DNA of 22,794 bases from positions 1 to 22,794 of the IMG/VR virus record IMGVR_UViG_3300033571_003639; one strand, written 5' to 3'. A program made the position numbers and the translations under genes. Source of the stretch: a virus. The notes under the pieces were generated by a model that worked only from the letters and a program-made list of their open reading frames with translations, ran no database searches and was not told where the DNA came from. Of this stretch, positions 1 to 8,110 are shown piece by piece. The stretch's first letter is position 1. The number at the start of each line of letters is the position of its first letter.

Positions 1-1380
1 AAGCAGGAGCAGCAGGCCCTGTCAGCAGGCGCCACGCAGGAGGAGCTGAGCCGCAGCAAGTCGGAGTTTGACCTGGGCCTCGCCAAGTTGGAGCGGGCGG
101 TGCTGCGGTCCATTGAGACGAGCAACGACCGGGTGGCCGTCCACGAAATGTTGTTGCATTTGATCGTGAGCGGGAACGCTTTGCTGTACGTGGGCGAGAA
201 GGGGCTGCGCTGCTTCCACTTGAACCGCTACGTGGTGCGCCGCGATCCGATGGGCAACCCGATGGAAGCGGTCGTCTGCGAGGAGCTGGAAATGGACAGC
301 CTGCCCGAGAAGGTGCGGGCGGTGCTGGATGACGAGGACAAGGCCAAGGGGATTGCTGAGGAGGAGGAGGACTACCGGCCCGCCAGCGCCAGAACGATCC
401 GGCTCTACACCCACATCGAATGGGAAGGCGGCAACGTCAAGTGGTATCAGGAGGTGAAGGGCAAGGAGATCCCCGGCACCGCCGGCAAGGCGCCGCTGAA
501 CGAATCACCGTGGCTGCCGCTTCGCATGTACCGCATTGACGGGCACGACTACAGCCCCGGTTACGTGGAAGCCGCCTGTCTGGCGGACCTGCAAACGGCC
601 GAAGCGTTGAGCCAGGCCGTTGCCGAGGGATCGCTGGTCAGCGCACAGGTGAAGCATCTTGTGAAACCCAGCGGTGTCACCAACGCCAAGAAGCTGGCCG
701 ACGCACCGAACGGCGCCTTTGTGCCTGGCAACCCGGATGACGTGACGACGATCCAGGTGAACAAGGCGATGGATCTGCGGGTCGCCATGGAGGGCTTGGC
801 CAGGGTGGAGGCCCGGCTGACCGCAGCGTTCATGCTGGCCGACGTGCGGGACTCTGAGCGCACCACCGCCGAGGAGGTGCGACTGCACGCCCTGCAGATC
901 GAGAACAGCCTGGGCAGCATCTACAGCATCCTGACCACTGAGTTTCAACAGCCGTATGTGGCGCGGAAGCTGGCCCTGCTGATGCGCCGGGGCAAGTTGC
1001 CCAAGCTGCCGGAAATGGTGCAGCCCGTGGTGTCGGTGGGCCTGGCGGCAGTGGGCCGCGGCAACGATCTGGAGAAGACCGCACGGTTCATGCAGATCCT
1101 GCAGCAGACGCTGGGGCCAGAAGGCATCACCACCTACGTGATGCCGCCAGAGCTGATCAGACGGCTGGCTGCATCCATGGGCATGGACATCATCGGCCTC
1201 GTCAAGAGCGACGAGCAGCTTGCTGCTGAACAGCAGCAGGCGCAGCAGATGGCGATGGCGCAGCAGGCGATGGCTGCAGGCATGGCCGATCCCCAGAAGC
1301 TGGCGAACGCCGCGGCCATCGGCCAAGACATGGCGGCACCGCCGGAAGAACAAGCACCCCCTGAACCCCAACCGCAATGA
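1..1380 (+). CDS. Portal (head-tail connector) protein, T7 gp8-like, 5' partial
   Basis: The portal forms the dodecameric ring at one head vertex through which DNA is packaged and ejected, and on which scaffold, internal core and tail assemble. The reading frame is open from base 1, so the N-terminus lies outside the window. About 459 residues are visible, and the first in-frame ATG inside (88) is internal. Recognisable T7 gp8-type stretches are a helical ERAVLRSIETSNDR region, the segment LLHLIVSGNALLYV followed by a basic HLNRYVVRRDPMGN strand, and later VRDSERTTAEEVRLHALQIE, which is typical of the portal stem and crown. The last 50 residues are Gln/Ala/Pro-rich and probably disordered. 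The T7-like order portal-scaffold-capsid supports the call. The stop overlaps the next start (ATGA), which suggests translational coupling. Confidence 0.92.
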   Translation, partial: KQEQQALSAGATQEELSRSKSEFDLGLAKLERAVLRSIETSNDRVAVHEMLLHLIVSGNALLYVGEKGLRCFHLNRYVVRRDPMGNPMEAVVCEELEMDSLPEKVRAVLDDEDKAKGIAEEEEDYRPASARTIRLYTHIEWEGGNVKWYQEVKGKEIPGTAGKAPLNESPWLPLRMYRIDGHDYSPGYVEAACLADLQTAEALSQAVAEGSLVSAQVKHLVKPSGVTNAKKLADAPNGAFVPGNPDDVTTIQVNKAMDLRVAMEGLARVEARLTAAFMLADVRDSERTTAEEVRLHALQIENSLGSIYSILTTEFQQPYVARKLALLMRRGKLPKLPEMVQPVVSVGLAAVGRGNDLEKTARFMQILQQTLGPEGITTYVMPPELIRRLAASMGMDIIGLVKSDEQLAAEQQQAQQMAMAQQAMAAGMADPQKLANAAAIGQDMAAPPEEQAPPEPQPQ

Positions 1381-2243
1381 CCGCAACCCCCACGACCGAG
1401 CCCACATTTGACGCCCGCAACATGGTCGGCCCCGGCCAGGAGGGGGCGCTCGACGACTTCCTGCAGGAGCTGGAACAGCGCGATACCGAGGCCCAGCCGC
1501 CAGTGGAGGAGGAGCCCAAGCTGCTGGCCGGCAAGTACAAGTCCGCCGACGATCTGGAGAAGGCGTACCAGGAGCTGGAGAAGAAGCTGGGCGAGCGGCA
1601 GCCCCAGCAGGCCGAACCTGAACAGCAGGCACCGCCAACCCGTGAGCAGCAGATCGAAGGGTATGGCGAGTTCATCGTCTCCGCTGCCGAGGAGGAGGGG
1701 CTGGATCTGGCGGCATGGGAGGCAGCCGTCCGCAAGGGAGAGGACACCGCTGAGCAGCGGGAGAAGCTGGCGGCCAAGACCAACATCCCGGCCCAGTTGA
1801 TCGAGCAGTACGAGGCAGCGTTCCGGCCCCAGCAGCAGCAGAGCAGCGAGCCAACCAGCCAGGGCCTCACCGACAGCGACGTGACGGAGCTGAAGGAACT
1901 GGTCGGTGGTGATCAGGAGTTCAGCAGGCTCAGCACGTGGGCCAGCGCCAACCTCTCTGCGGACGAGCTGGCCGACTACAACGAGGCCGTGGACAGCGGC
2001 AACAAGGTGGCGGTGCGGCTGGCGCTGCGGGCCATGCAGGCACGATTGACCAGCAGCACACCGGGCGAACCGGAGCTGATCAGCGGTGGCAGGCCCGCGC
2101 AGGCAGACGTGTTCAAGAGCCAGCAGGAAGCGATTGAGGCGATGCGGAAGGTCGATGGCCGGGGCCGCAACCTCTACCGGCAGGACACCAAGTACCGCGA
2201 GTGGTTTGAGAAAACACTTGCGCGATCCAGTTTCCCCGCATAA
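1377..2243 (+). CDS. Capsid assembly scaffolding protein, T7 gp9-like
   Basis: The 288-residue scaffold directs capsid protein into a closed procapsid and leaves before or during packaging. The protein is acidic and Gln/Glu-rich, as expected for a largely helical, extended scaffold. Family signatures are LLAGKYKSADDLEKAYQELE around residues 49-68 and a C-terminal segment FKSQQEAIEAMRK followed by YRQDTKYREWFEKTLARS, which resembles the capsid-binding end of T7-type scaffolds. The ATG overlaps the portal stop by four bases. It is followed by a 107-base gap before the capsid gene. Confidence 0.9.
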   Translation: MTATPTTEPTFDARNMVGPGQEGALDDFLQELEQRDTEAQPPVEEEPKLLAGKYKSADDLEKAYQELEKKLGERQPQQAEPEQQAPPTREQQIEGYGEFIVSAAEEEGLDLAAWEAAVRKGEDTAEQREKLAAKTNIPAQLIEQYEAAFRPQQQQSSEPTSQGLTDSDVTELKELVGGDQEFSRLSTWASANLSADELADYNEAVDSGNKVAVRLALRAMQARLTSSTPGEPELISGGRPAQADVFKSQQEAIEAMRKVDGRGRNLYRQDTKYREWFEKTLARSSFPA

Positions 2244-2244
2244 T
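2218..2244 (+). promoter_or_regulatory. Possible sigma70-type promoter ahead of the capsid gene
   Basis: TTGCGC (2218-2223), a 15-base spacer and CATAAT (2239-2244) lie at the end of the scaffold gene. The spacer is shorter than the usual 17 bases and the -35 match is moderate. The position fits the need for extra capsid transcription (T7 has phi-10 here). This rests on sequence match alone. Confidence 0.3.
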
Positions 2245-2260
2245 GGGGGCATGAGTACGT

Positions 2261-2274
2261 CTGCACTGATGTAG
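2261..2274 (+). promoter_or_regulatory. Palindromic element CTGCA-CTGA-TGTAG (copy 1)
   Basis: Five-base arms with one G-T wobble flank a CTGA spacer, 77 bases before the capsid ATG. The core TGCACTGATG is identical to the copy at 20901. The element also overlaps a seven-codon mini-ORF (2251-2274). It is one of a recurring set found near late-gene starts; the function is unknown. Confidence 0.45.
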
Positions 2275-2278
2275 TTGA

Positions 2279-2305
2279 CCGGGCCTTCTGCGGGAGACAC
2301 CCCGG
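2279..2305 (+). other. Capsid gene leader with possible hairpin
   Basis: The 107-base gap 2244-2350 has no credible gene. Besides the palindrome at 2261, CCGGG (2279-2283) can pair with CCCGG (2301-2305), or CGGG (2291-2294) with CCCG (2301-2304). No T-run follows, so it does not look like a terminator. Only a weak AGG lies just before the capsid ATG. Confidence 0.25.
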
Positions 2306-2350
2306 CCTCAGCGCAATCAAGCGGCAGAGGGCTCGCAACCCATTAGGCCC

Positions 2351-3601
2351 ATGGCCACTCTTACCAGCCTCGACCGTCTTGGTCAGATCAAACAGGCAGG
2401 GGATGTCGATGCCCTGTTCCTGAAACTCGGCATGACCGAGGTTCTTGACGCCTTTGACCGCCAATGTGTGTTCAAGGGGAAAGTCAAGGAGCGCAACATC
2501 CGCGGCGGCAAGTCCGCTGCCTTCCAGATGAGCGGTCGCAACACCGCTGCGTACCACGTTCCCGGCCAGCCCATCCTGGGCGACACCGCAAACCCCACTC
2601 TGGCTGGCGACCGCAACGAGCGGATCATCAACCTGGATGGCTTGCTGGTGGCATCCGAGGTGATCTACTCCTTGGATGAGCTGAAAAATTACGTGGATGT
2701 CAGGCAAGACACCACCCATCAGCTTGGGCAGGCCCTTGCCCGTGAATGGGACGCCCGTGCCGCTCGCGTCATCTATGGCGCTGCGAAGACCACCACCGAG
2801 CCGTTCAACGCCTCCGGTGCTGTGGTGACCGGCTCGATCGCTACCACCACCCTGACCGTTACCGCGGTCACCAGTGGTCGCATCTATCCCGGCGCAGTGA
2901 TCAGCGGTACTGGCGTCACCGCCGGCACCACTGTCGTTGCCCAGCTCACTCAGACCAGTGGTGATGCCCCTGGCTTCCGTGGCACCTACACGGTGTCCGC
3001 CAGCCAGACCGCTTCCTCCACCACCATCACGGCGGTGGGCGGCCCCAACGTGGGTCGCATCGGTCAGAGCCAGACGCTGAGCGCCAACTACGCCAGCGCC
3101 ACTTCGGCTGCCAAGGGTGATGAGCTGATTGCCAACATCTCCGCCCTCAAGGTGAAGATGCAAGGCAAGGATGTGCCGGTGGATCAAATGATCTGCGTGG
3201 TCCCTCCTGCTGAGTACGACAACCTGCTGGACTCCACCCGCGCCATCAACGCGGACTTCAACGGTGCCAGCGGTGAGAACGGCTCCTTCGCCAGCGGTCG
3301 CGTGCTGCGCGTCAAAGGCATCCCGGTGATCATGTCCAACCATGTCACCCAGCCGGCCTACACCAACGTCTCGGGCTACGACAACAACACTGCTTACCAG
3401 CAGGATCTGTCGAAGTGCCGGGCGATCATGTTCCAGCGGGACGCCATTGGCGTTCTGACCCTCCGGGACATTGGCCTGCAAGTGACGGCTGAAGGCGGGG
3501 ACTTCAACATCATGTACCAGTCCACGCTCATGGTCGCCCGTATGGCGATCGGCATGGGGATTCTCCGTGCTGAGTGTGCTGGCGTGATCGAACTGCCGTA
3601 A
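2351..3601 (+). CDS. Major capsid protein, T7 gp10-like, with inserted beta-rich domain
   Basis: This is the HK97-fold shell protein. Residues 1-145 closely follow the T7 gp10 pattern: LFLK near the N-terminus, [20 protein letters not shown], then [18 protein letters not shown], then YDVRSEYTSQLG-like text (here [17 protein letters not shown]) leading into the spine-helix region. Residues about 255-416 continue the fold and end in a T7-like [19 protein letters not shown]. Between them, residues about 152-230 (nt 2805-3040) form a Thr/Ser/Gly-rich insert with [12 protein letters not shown] and [17 protein letters not shown] motifs. Without it the protein would be about 340 residues, close to T7 gp10A (345). 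The insert is probably exposed on the capsid surface. The gene is followed by a strong terminator. The ATG at 2351 is chosen because homology starts at once. Confidence 0.95.
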   Translation: MATLTSLDRLGQIKQAGDVDALFLKLGMTEVLDAFDRQCVFKGKVKERNIRGGKSAAFQMSGRNTAAYHVPGQPILGDTANPTLAGDRNERIINLDGLLVASEVIYSLDELKNYVDVRQDTTHQLGQALAREWDARAARVIYGAAKTTTEPFNASGAVVTGSIATTTLTVTAVTSGRIYPGAVISGTGVTAGTTVVAQLTQTSGDAPGFRGTYTVSASQTASSTTITAVGGPNVGRIGQSQTLSANYASATSAAKGDELIANISALKVKMQGKDVPVDQMICVVPPAEYDNLLDSTRAINADFNGASGENGSFASGRVLRVKGIPVIMSNHVTQPAYTNVSGYDNNTAYQQDLSKCRAIMFQRDAIGVLTLRDIGLQVTAEGGDFNIMYQSTLMVARMAIGMGILRAECAGVIELP

Positions 3602-3623
3602 GCTGAACAGGGGAAAGCTCCTG

Positions 3624-3653
3624 AGCCCCCACTTGGAGAGGTGGGGGCTTTTT
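3624..3653 (+). terminator. Rho-independent terminator after the capsid gene
   Basis: AGCCCCCAC (3624-3632) pairs perfectly with GTGGGGGCT (3641-3649). With TT/AG pairs added, the stem reaches 11 base pairs around a GGAG loop. It is followed by TTTTT (3649-3653). It lies 22 bases after the capsid stop, the same place as T-phi in T7, and would reduce transcription into the tail genes relative to capsid. Confidence 0.93.
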
Positions 3654-3675
3654 CATGCGCCCGATAGCATGTGGG

Positions 3676-3689
3676 CTGCACTGCTGCAG
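3676..3689 (+). promoter_or_regulatory. Palindromic element CTGCA-CTGC-TGCAG (copy 2)
   Basis: This is a perfect five-base inverted repeat between the capsid terminator and the gp11-type gene, ending five bases before the ATG at 3695. Its right arm runs into the AGGG that would serve as ribosome binding site, so a folded hairpin could mask translation initiation. ATAGC lies upstream, as at the copy near 18368. Confidence 0.45.
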
Positions 3690-3694
3690 GGCTC

Positions 3695-4351
3695 ATGGGG
3701 ATCGCCAACCAGGCCGCCACGCCGGGGCGCACCACCCTGCTGGAGGCTGTCAACGTCTGCCTGGCCAACATCGGTGAGCAGCCGGTCAACACGCTGGAGA
3801 CGCAGCAGGTAACGGAAGCGGGGATGGCTGAGCGGACGATCCTGGAGATCCACCGCGAAGGGCAGACCCGCGGCTGGAGCTGGAACAGCGAGTACGGATA
3901 CGTGTTCCAGAAGGACAGCAACAATCAGATCGTGGTCCCGGCCAACGTGGTGAGCTGGGCGACCGATCGCTACCGCTGGGCTGGGCGGTTTCAGTTGCGG
4001 GGCCAGAAGGTCTACGACCTGCAGGAGCGGACGACCTCGCTGGGCAGCGACATCAGCAACCTGGAGGCCGACGTGGTGTGGCTGCTGGCGTGGGATGACT
4101 GCCCCGAGGTCTTCAACCGTTACTGCACCATCCGGGCGGCCAGGGTGTTCTCTGCCCGGACGCTGGGGGATGGCAACAGCGTGCGGTTCACAGCGCTGGA
4201 CGAGAGCCAGGCGCTGACCGAACTGCAGCGTGTGGAGATCGAGCAGAGCCAGCCGAACAGCTTGACGGGTGGGCCGGGGCTGCGGCCCTTCCCGACCTTC
4301 TCGCCGGGGCTGGGGCTGATCGGCCGCAACAGGGGGTGGAACCGTGGGTGA
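3695..4351 (+). CDS. Tail tubular protein A, T7 gp11-like (adaptor)
   Basis: This is the adaptor ring joining the portal to the tail nozzle. The 218-residue product from ATG 3695 contains the family pattern LLEAVNVCLANIGEQPV, then ERTILEIHREGQTRGWSWN, then VYDLQERTTSLGSDI, and a conserved DDCPEVFNRYCTIRAAR, parallel to T7 gp11. An in-frame GTG at 3671 would add eight residues that cross the palindrome. I prefer ATG 3695 because AGGG lies four bases upstream and homology begins just after it. The C-terminus is Gly/Pro-rich. It overlaps the next gene by eight bases. Confidence 0.9.
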   Translation: MGIANQAATPGRTTLLEAVNVCLANIGEQPVNTLETQQVTEAGMAERTILEIHREGQTRGWSWNSEYGYVFQKDSNNQIVVPANVVSWATDRYRWAGRFQLRGQKVYDLQERTTSLGSDISNLEADVVWLLAWDDCPEVFNRYCTIRAARVFSARTLGDGNSVRFTALDESQALTELQRVEIEQSQPNSLTGGPGLRPFPTFSPGLGLIGRNRGWNRG

Positions 4352-6851
4352 GCTTGTCAGCTATGCCATCCCCAACCTTGTGCAGGGGGTGAGCCAGCAG
4401 CCGGATGCACAGCGCGACCCCAGCCAAGGGGAGGTGCAGATCAATGCCGTCAGCTCAGCAGCCGATGGACTGCGGAAACGTGAGGGGACGAGGTGCGTGG
4501 CGAAGGTCAGCACCAGCCTGTTCGGTGATGTGACGTTCCATCAGATCCAGCGCGACACCGACGAGCAGTATCTGGTAGTGATCAGCAAGACCGCGATCCG
4601 GGTCTTCGATTTGGCGGGGGTGGAGAAGACCGTGACGGCGGCGAGCGGGGCCTACAGCTACCTGTCATCGGTGGTCAGCGCACAGGCCGACATCAGGGCG
4701 GCGACGATTGCGGACTACACCTTCATCAGCAACACCAAGGCGGTGCCTGCGATGAGCGCCAGCCTGGCCCCGGCAACGGCCCGGCCGGCAACCAACGAGG
4801 CGCTGGTGTGGGTGAAGGCCGCGAACTACGGGCAGACGTACCGGGTCAACGTCAACGGCACGGTGGCGACGGTGACAACCGCCGTGGCCCCGGTGATCAC
4901 CAGCGGCTCGACAGTGACCGAGAACCGGATCAGCGCGGCGGACATTGCCGAAAGCATCAGGACCGCACTGGCAGGGGTGACGGCGGTGACGATCGTGCGC
5001 AGCGGGTCGGTGCTGCATCTGACCAGCAGCAGCGCCATCACGATTGCGGCAACTGATGCACGGTCCAACGCCGACATCACGGCGATCACCAACACGGTGC
5101 AGAGCTTCACCGATCTGCCGACCATCGCGCCGGCCGGGTATCAGGTGGAGATCACCGGGGATCCCGGCAACCAGTTCGATGGCTACTACGTCCAGTTCAC
5201 TCCGCGATCCGGGACGTTCGGAGAGGGGGCGTGGGAGGAGACGGTTGGCGCCGGGGTGAAGTACCAGCTCGACCAGGCAACGATGCCCCATCTGTTGGTG
5301 CGGCTATCGAACGGCACCTTCTGGTTTGGCCCGGCGAACGGCAGCACGCAGAGCGGCACCACGATCCCAAGCTGGGGCAAGCGGTCGGCGGGTGACGAGG
5401 ACACGGCGCCGGATCCGGGCTTCATCGGCAACCCGATCCAGGATGTCTTTGTGTTCAGGAACCGGCTGGGTTTCCTGGCCGACGAGAACATCATCCTTAG
5501 CAGGGCGCGGGACTTTTTTGAGTTCTTCCCCGAGACGGTGACCACCGTGCTCGACTCTGACCCGATTGATCTGGCGGCATCGAACAGCCGGGTGTCGGTG
5601 CTGCGCTACGCCGTGCCGTACCAGGACGAGCTGATCGTTTTCTCGGATCAGATCCAGTTCCGGTTCAGTTCGGCCGATGCGGTGCTGACGCCCAGCTCAG
5701 CACAGATCACGGTGCTGACGCAGTACGAGATGGATCCGGGCTGCAGGCCCATCCCGGTGCAGGGCACCATCGTGTTCGCGCAGGCCAACGGGCAGTGGGA
5801 ACGGTTCCGAGAGTTCAGCGTCCGTGGCGCTGGCACCGCGCTGGTGGCCGATGCGGAGGATCTGTCGGGCCACGCCAGTGGGTATGTGCCGAATCAGGTG
5901 ACGAGGCTGACGCAGAACGACACGGGGAATGTGTGGTTTGCGCTGTCCACCAAGACCGGGTACACCAAGCGGCTGTACGCCTACAAGTATTTCGTGCGAA
6001 GCACGGGCGCCGGGGCGGAACGTGCGCAGGCGAGCTGGAGCTACTGGGAGCTGAACGGCGCTGACCGGATCCTCAGCGTGCTGTGCGTGGAGGAGACGCT
6101 GTATCTGCTGGCCGAGTACGGCACGGAGGTGTGGCTGGAGAAGGTGGCGGTGGCCGATCGCATCAGCGATGCCTCGCCGGCCCCGTACCCGCTGCTGCTG
6201 GATCGGGTGGTGAGCACCACCACCGACACGCCGAGCGCGATCCGGGTTGCCACCGGCACCTTCAACGCCGCGGCGAACACGACGACCTGGACGCTGCCGT
6301 ACACGGTGAGGGCAACGACGCAGGCATGGTCGGGTTATGGGCCATCGAGCAATGGCGGGGTGCTGCTGGGCCAGGTGACAAGCGGCAACACGATCACCGC
6401 CCGCGGCAACTGGGCGACGGGCACACCGCCGATCTGGTTTGGCGAGCGATTCAACTTCCGCTTCCGCTTCAGTCGGTTCAAGCTCTACCGCGACATCGGC
6501 CAAGGGAAGGCGGCGGCGAACGCGATGCGGACGCAGGTACGTCACGCCAAGCTGCGGTATCACGACACCCGTTTCTTCCGCGTGTCAGTGCAGGCCGAGG
6601 GCCGCACCGCGGCCACGTACACGTTCGACGGCACGATCCTGAACAGCCGGGATTCGGTGCTTGGCACCAGCCTGCCCAACGGCTACGACACCGAGAACGA
6701 TCGGTACTACGAGGGGGTGTTCCGCATCCCGATCTTCAGCCGGGGCGAGAACGCGATCATCGAGCTGCAGAACGACACGCCGCACCCCTGCCAGTTCAGC
6801 ACGTGCGAGTGGGTGGGGCTGATCACTGGCCAAGCCAGGAGCCTGCAATGA
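4344..6851 (+). CDS. Tail tubular protein B, T7 gp12-like (nozzle)
   Basis: This 835-residue protein should form the hexameric tail nozzle that tail fibres attach to (T7 gp12 is 794 residues). The N-terminus IPNLVQGVSQQPDAQRDPSQ followed by INAVSSAADGLRKREGT matches the T7 gp12 opening. Further family features are IQDVFVFRNRLGFLADENII and ILSRARDFFEFFPETVTT near residues 370-400, then a beta-rich C-terminal half. The start is GTG 4344, with AGGGGGTGGA just upstream, inside the end of the gp11-type gene. Residues about 150-260 are Thr/Val/Ala-rich and look like an added beta domain. The stop overlaps the next ATG (ATGA). Confidence 0.92.
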   Translation: MGELVSYAIPNLVQGVSQQPDAQRDPSQGEVQINAVSSAADGLRKREGTRCVAKVSTSLFGDVTFHQIQRDTDEQYLVVISKTAIRVFDLAGVEKTVTAASGAYSYLSSVVSAQADIRAATIADYTFISNTKAVPAMSASLAPATARPATNEALVWVKAANYGQTYRVNVNGTVATVTTAVAPVITSGSTVTENRISAADIAESIRTALAGVTAVTIVRSGSVLHLTSSSAITIAATDARSNADITAITNTVQSFTDLPTIAPAGYQVEITGDPGNQFDGYYVQFTPRSGTFGEGAWEETVGAGVKYQLDQATMPHLLVRLSNGTFWFGPANGSTQSGTTIPSWGKRSAGDEDTAPDPGFIGNPIQDVFVFRNRLGFLADENIILSRARDFFEFFPETVTTVLDSDPIDLAASNSRVSVLRYAVPYQDELIVFSDQIQFRFSSADAVLTPSSAQITVLTQYEMDPGCRPIPVQGTIVFAQANGQWERFREFSVRGAGTALVADAEDLSGHASGYVPNQVTRLTQNDTGNVWFALSTKTGYTKRLYAYKYFVRSTGAGAERAQASWSYWELNGADRILSVLCVEETLYLLAEYGTEVWLEKVAVADRISDASPAPYPLLLDRVVSTTTDTPSAIRVATGTFNAAANTTTWTLPYTVRATTQAWSGYGPSSNGGVLLGQVTSGNTITARGNWATGTPPIWFGERFNFRFRFSRFKLYRDIGQGKAAANAMRTQVRHAKLRYHDTRFFRVSVQAEGRTAATYTFDGTILNSRDSVLGTSLPNGYDTENDRYYEGVFRIPIFSRGENAIIELQNDTPHPCQFSTCEWVGLITGQARSLQ

Positions 6852-7300
6852 ACTGGGAGGAGGCGACTCCTGCAAGGGTGCAGCGAGTGGCGCAACGGAT
6901 GCGGCACCAGGACCGGCTGGAAGTGCTCTACAGCCACCAGTGGACGCCAGAGGAGGCGGTGCGGGAGAGCATGGCCCGCAGCTCTATCCAACGCTGCATC
7001 TGTGGGGATAATGGGCAGGCAGTCGGGCTTTGTGGAGTGGCGGAAGGCACGGTGATCTGGCTGCTGGCAACCGATGAGTTGTTGGCCACCGCGAGCCATC
7101 GCCGGCAGTTCATCCGTGGCGCCATGGAGTGGGTGAACGGGTTGCTGGAGAGCAATGAGTTTGAGGTGCTGGAGAACTGGGTGCTGGCAAGCAACACGGT
7201 GTCGCTGCAGTGGCTGCAGCATCTGGGCTTCAGGGTTGACGTAGCGGCACCGCTGGGCCGCAGCGCCCAACTGTTCTGCCACGTCTGGAGGGCCTTCTGA
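6848..7300 (+). CDS. Internal virion protein A, T7 gp13-position protein, GNAT-like
   Basis: This 150-residue protein sits where T7 has gp13. The C-terminal third, WVLASNTVSLQWLQHLGF, resembles the end of GNAT acetyltransferase folds, where an Asn precedes a helix ending in GF. The acetyl-CoA loop (Q/RxxGxG/A) is not evident: the nearest match is GQAVGLCGVAEG at residues 56-67. Structural use of the fold, as in gp13-type proteins, is therefore more likely than catalysis. The frame is open far upstream, but that part runs through the gp12-type gene in a shifted frame. The ATG at 6848, overlapping the gp12-type stop by four bases, is the sensible start. Confidence 0.75.
   Translation: MNWEEATPARVQRVAQRMRHQDRLEVLYSHQWTPEEAVRESMARSSIQRCICGDNGQAVGLCGVAEGTVIWLLATDELLATASHRRQFIRGAMEWVNGLLESNEFEVLENWVLASNTVSLQWLQHLGFRVDVAAPLGRSAQLFCHVWRAF
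6870..6883 (+). promoter_or_regulatory. Palindromic element CTGCA-AGGG-TGCAG (copy 3, inside a gene start)
   Basis: This perfect five-base inverted repeat begins 22 bases after the ATG of the gp13-type gene. It differs by one base from the copy at 20491. It is weaker evidence than the intergenic copies because it lies in coding sequence. Confidence 0.25.
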
Positions 7301-8109
7301 TGATCATTCCTCTCTGGGCGGCTGGCGCTGCGATGGGCGCCGTGCAAGGCGGCCTAAGCCTCTTTGGCGCCTCTCAGCAAAACAAGGCAGCGCAGCAGGA
7401 CTACGCCAACCAACTGGCCTACCAGAACGCCAGCACGCAGTTTGCACGCTGGCAGGCAGGCTTCAACGCCAAGGTGGCCGATGCCAACTCGCAATACAAC
7501 TACTGGCAGGAGACGGTCAACTACAACCAGAACCTGGCCTATGCCAAGAGCCTGCGGAACTACGAATCGCTGAAGGCCATTGCCCAGGCCGATCTGGTGG
7601 CGCAGACCCGCACGGCGGCCGGCGCGTCCTTTGTGCAAGACAGCGAGGCCATCAGCCAGTCCGCCGCAGAGATGGCGATGCGCGATGCCGTGGCATACCA
7701 GCAGTATCAGGTGGCAGCGCTGAAGGCCCGTGGGAGGGCGCTGGCGACTGAGCAGGAGGGATCGTCAGTGGATCGGCTGATTGCCGACTACGCCCGCCAG
7801 GTAGGCGACTACCAAACGATCCAGCAGATCAGCGAAGGTTTCCGGCAGCGGCAGTACACCCGCGAGCAGGCGGGCCAGGTGGCGCAGTACCTGAGCCGAT
7901 ACAACTCCCAAGCGTTCTACCAGGAGCAGCCGTACATGGAGCCGATCGCGCCGTTTGCCCCGCTGCCAGCGCTGCTGGAGGCTCCAGCCCCAACGATGAC
8001 CGGCACCGGCCCGAGCGGTGGCGCTGCGGCGCTGCGGATGGGGACGGCGGCGATGGGCGGCATCCAGACCGGCCTGAGCACCTATTCCACGCTCAAGAGC
8101 ATCGGCTGA
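7300..8109 (+). CDS. Internal virion protein B, T7 gp14-like
   Basis: This 269-residue protein belongs to the internal core that in T7 is ejected and inserts in the outer membrane. It has an N-terminal Ala/Gly-rich hydrophobic stretch (about residues 5-23). A long helical region rich in Gln, Ala and Tyr (25-200) includes AQTRTAAGASFVQDSEAI and EQEGSSVDRLIADYARQ, the latter close to the T7 gp14 motif EGSSMDRI. Residues 215-269 are Pro/Gly-rich, with a small Ala/Gly-rich segment. The start overlaps the previous stop by one base (TGATG). Confidence 0.87.
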   Translation: MIIPLWAAGAAMGAVQGGLSLFGASQQNKAAQQDYANQLAYQNASTQFARWQAGFNAKVADANSQYNYWQETVNYNQNLAYAKSLRNYESLKAIAQADLVAQTRTAAGASFVQDSEAISQSAAEMAMRDAVAYQQYQVAALKARGRALATEQEGSSVDRLIADYARQVGDYQTIQQISEGFRQRQYTREQAGQVAQYLSRYNSQAFYQEQPYMEPIAPFAPLPALLEAPAPTMTGTGPSGGAAALRMGTAAMGGIQTGLSTYSTLKSIG

Positions 8110-8110
8110 C

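Noticed and set aside
505-3481. Long minus-strand open frames opposite the portal, scaffold and capsid genes
   Set aside because: They are opposite strongly recognisable genes, are Arg/Leu/Ser/Pro/His-rich as expected from antisense GC-rich DNA, and carry no motifs.
3671-3694. GTG 3671 as the start of the gp11-type gene
   Set aside because: It would translate through the palindrome and add residues not typical of the family; ATG 3695 has AGGG at proper spacing.
6083-7300. A 405-codon open frame covering the gp13-type gene and 765 bases upstream
   Set aside because: The upstream part runs in a shifted frame through the clear gp12-type gene and has low-complexity Arg/Gly/His-rich sequence. 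Only the part from ATG 6848 looks like a protein.
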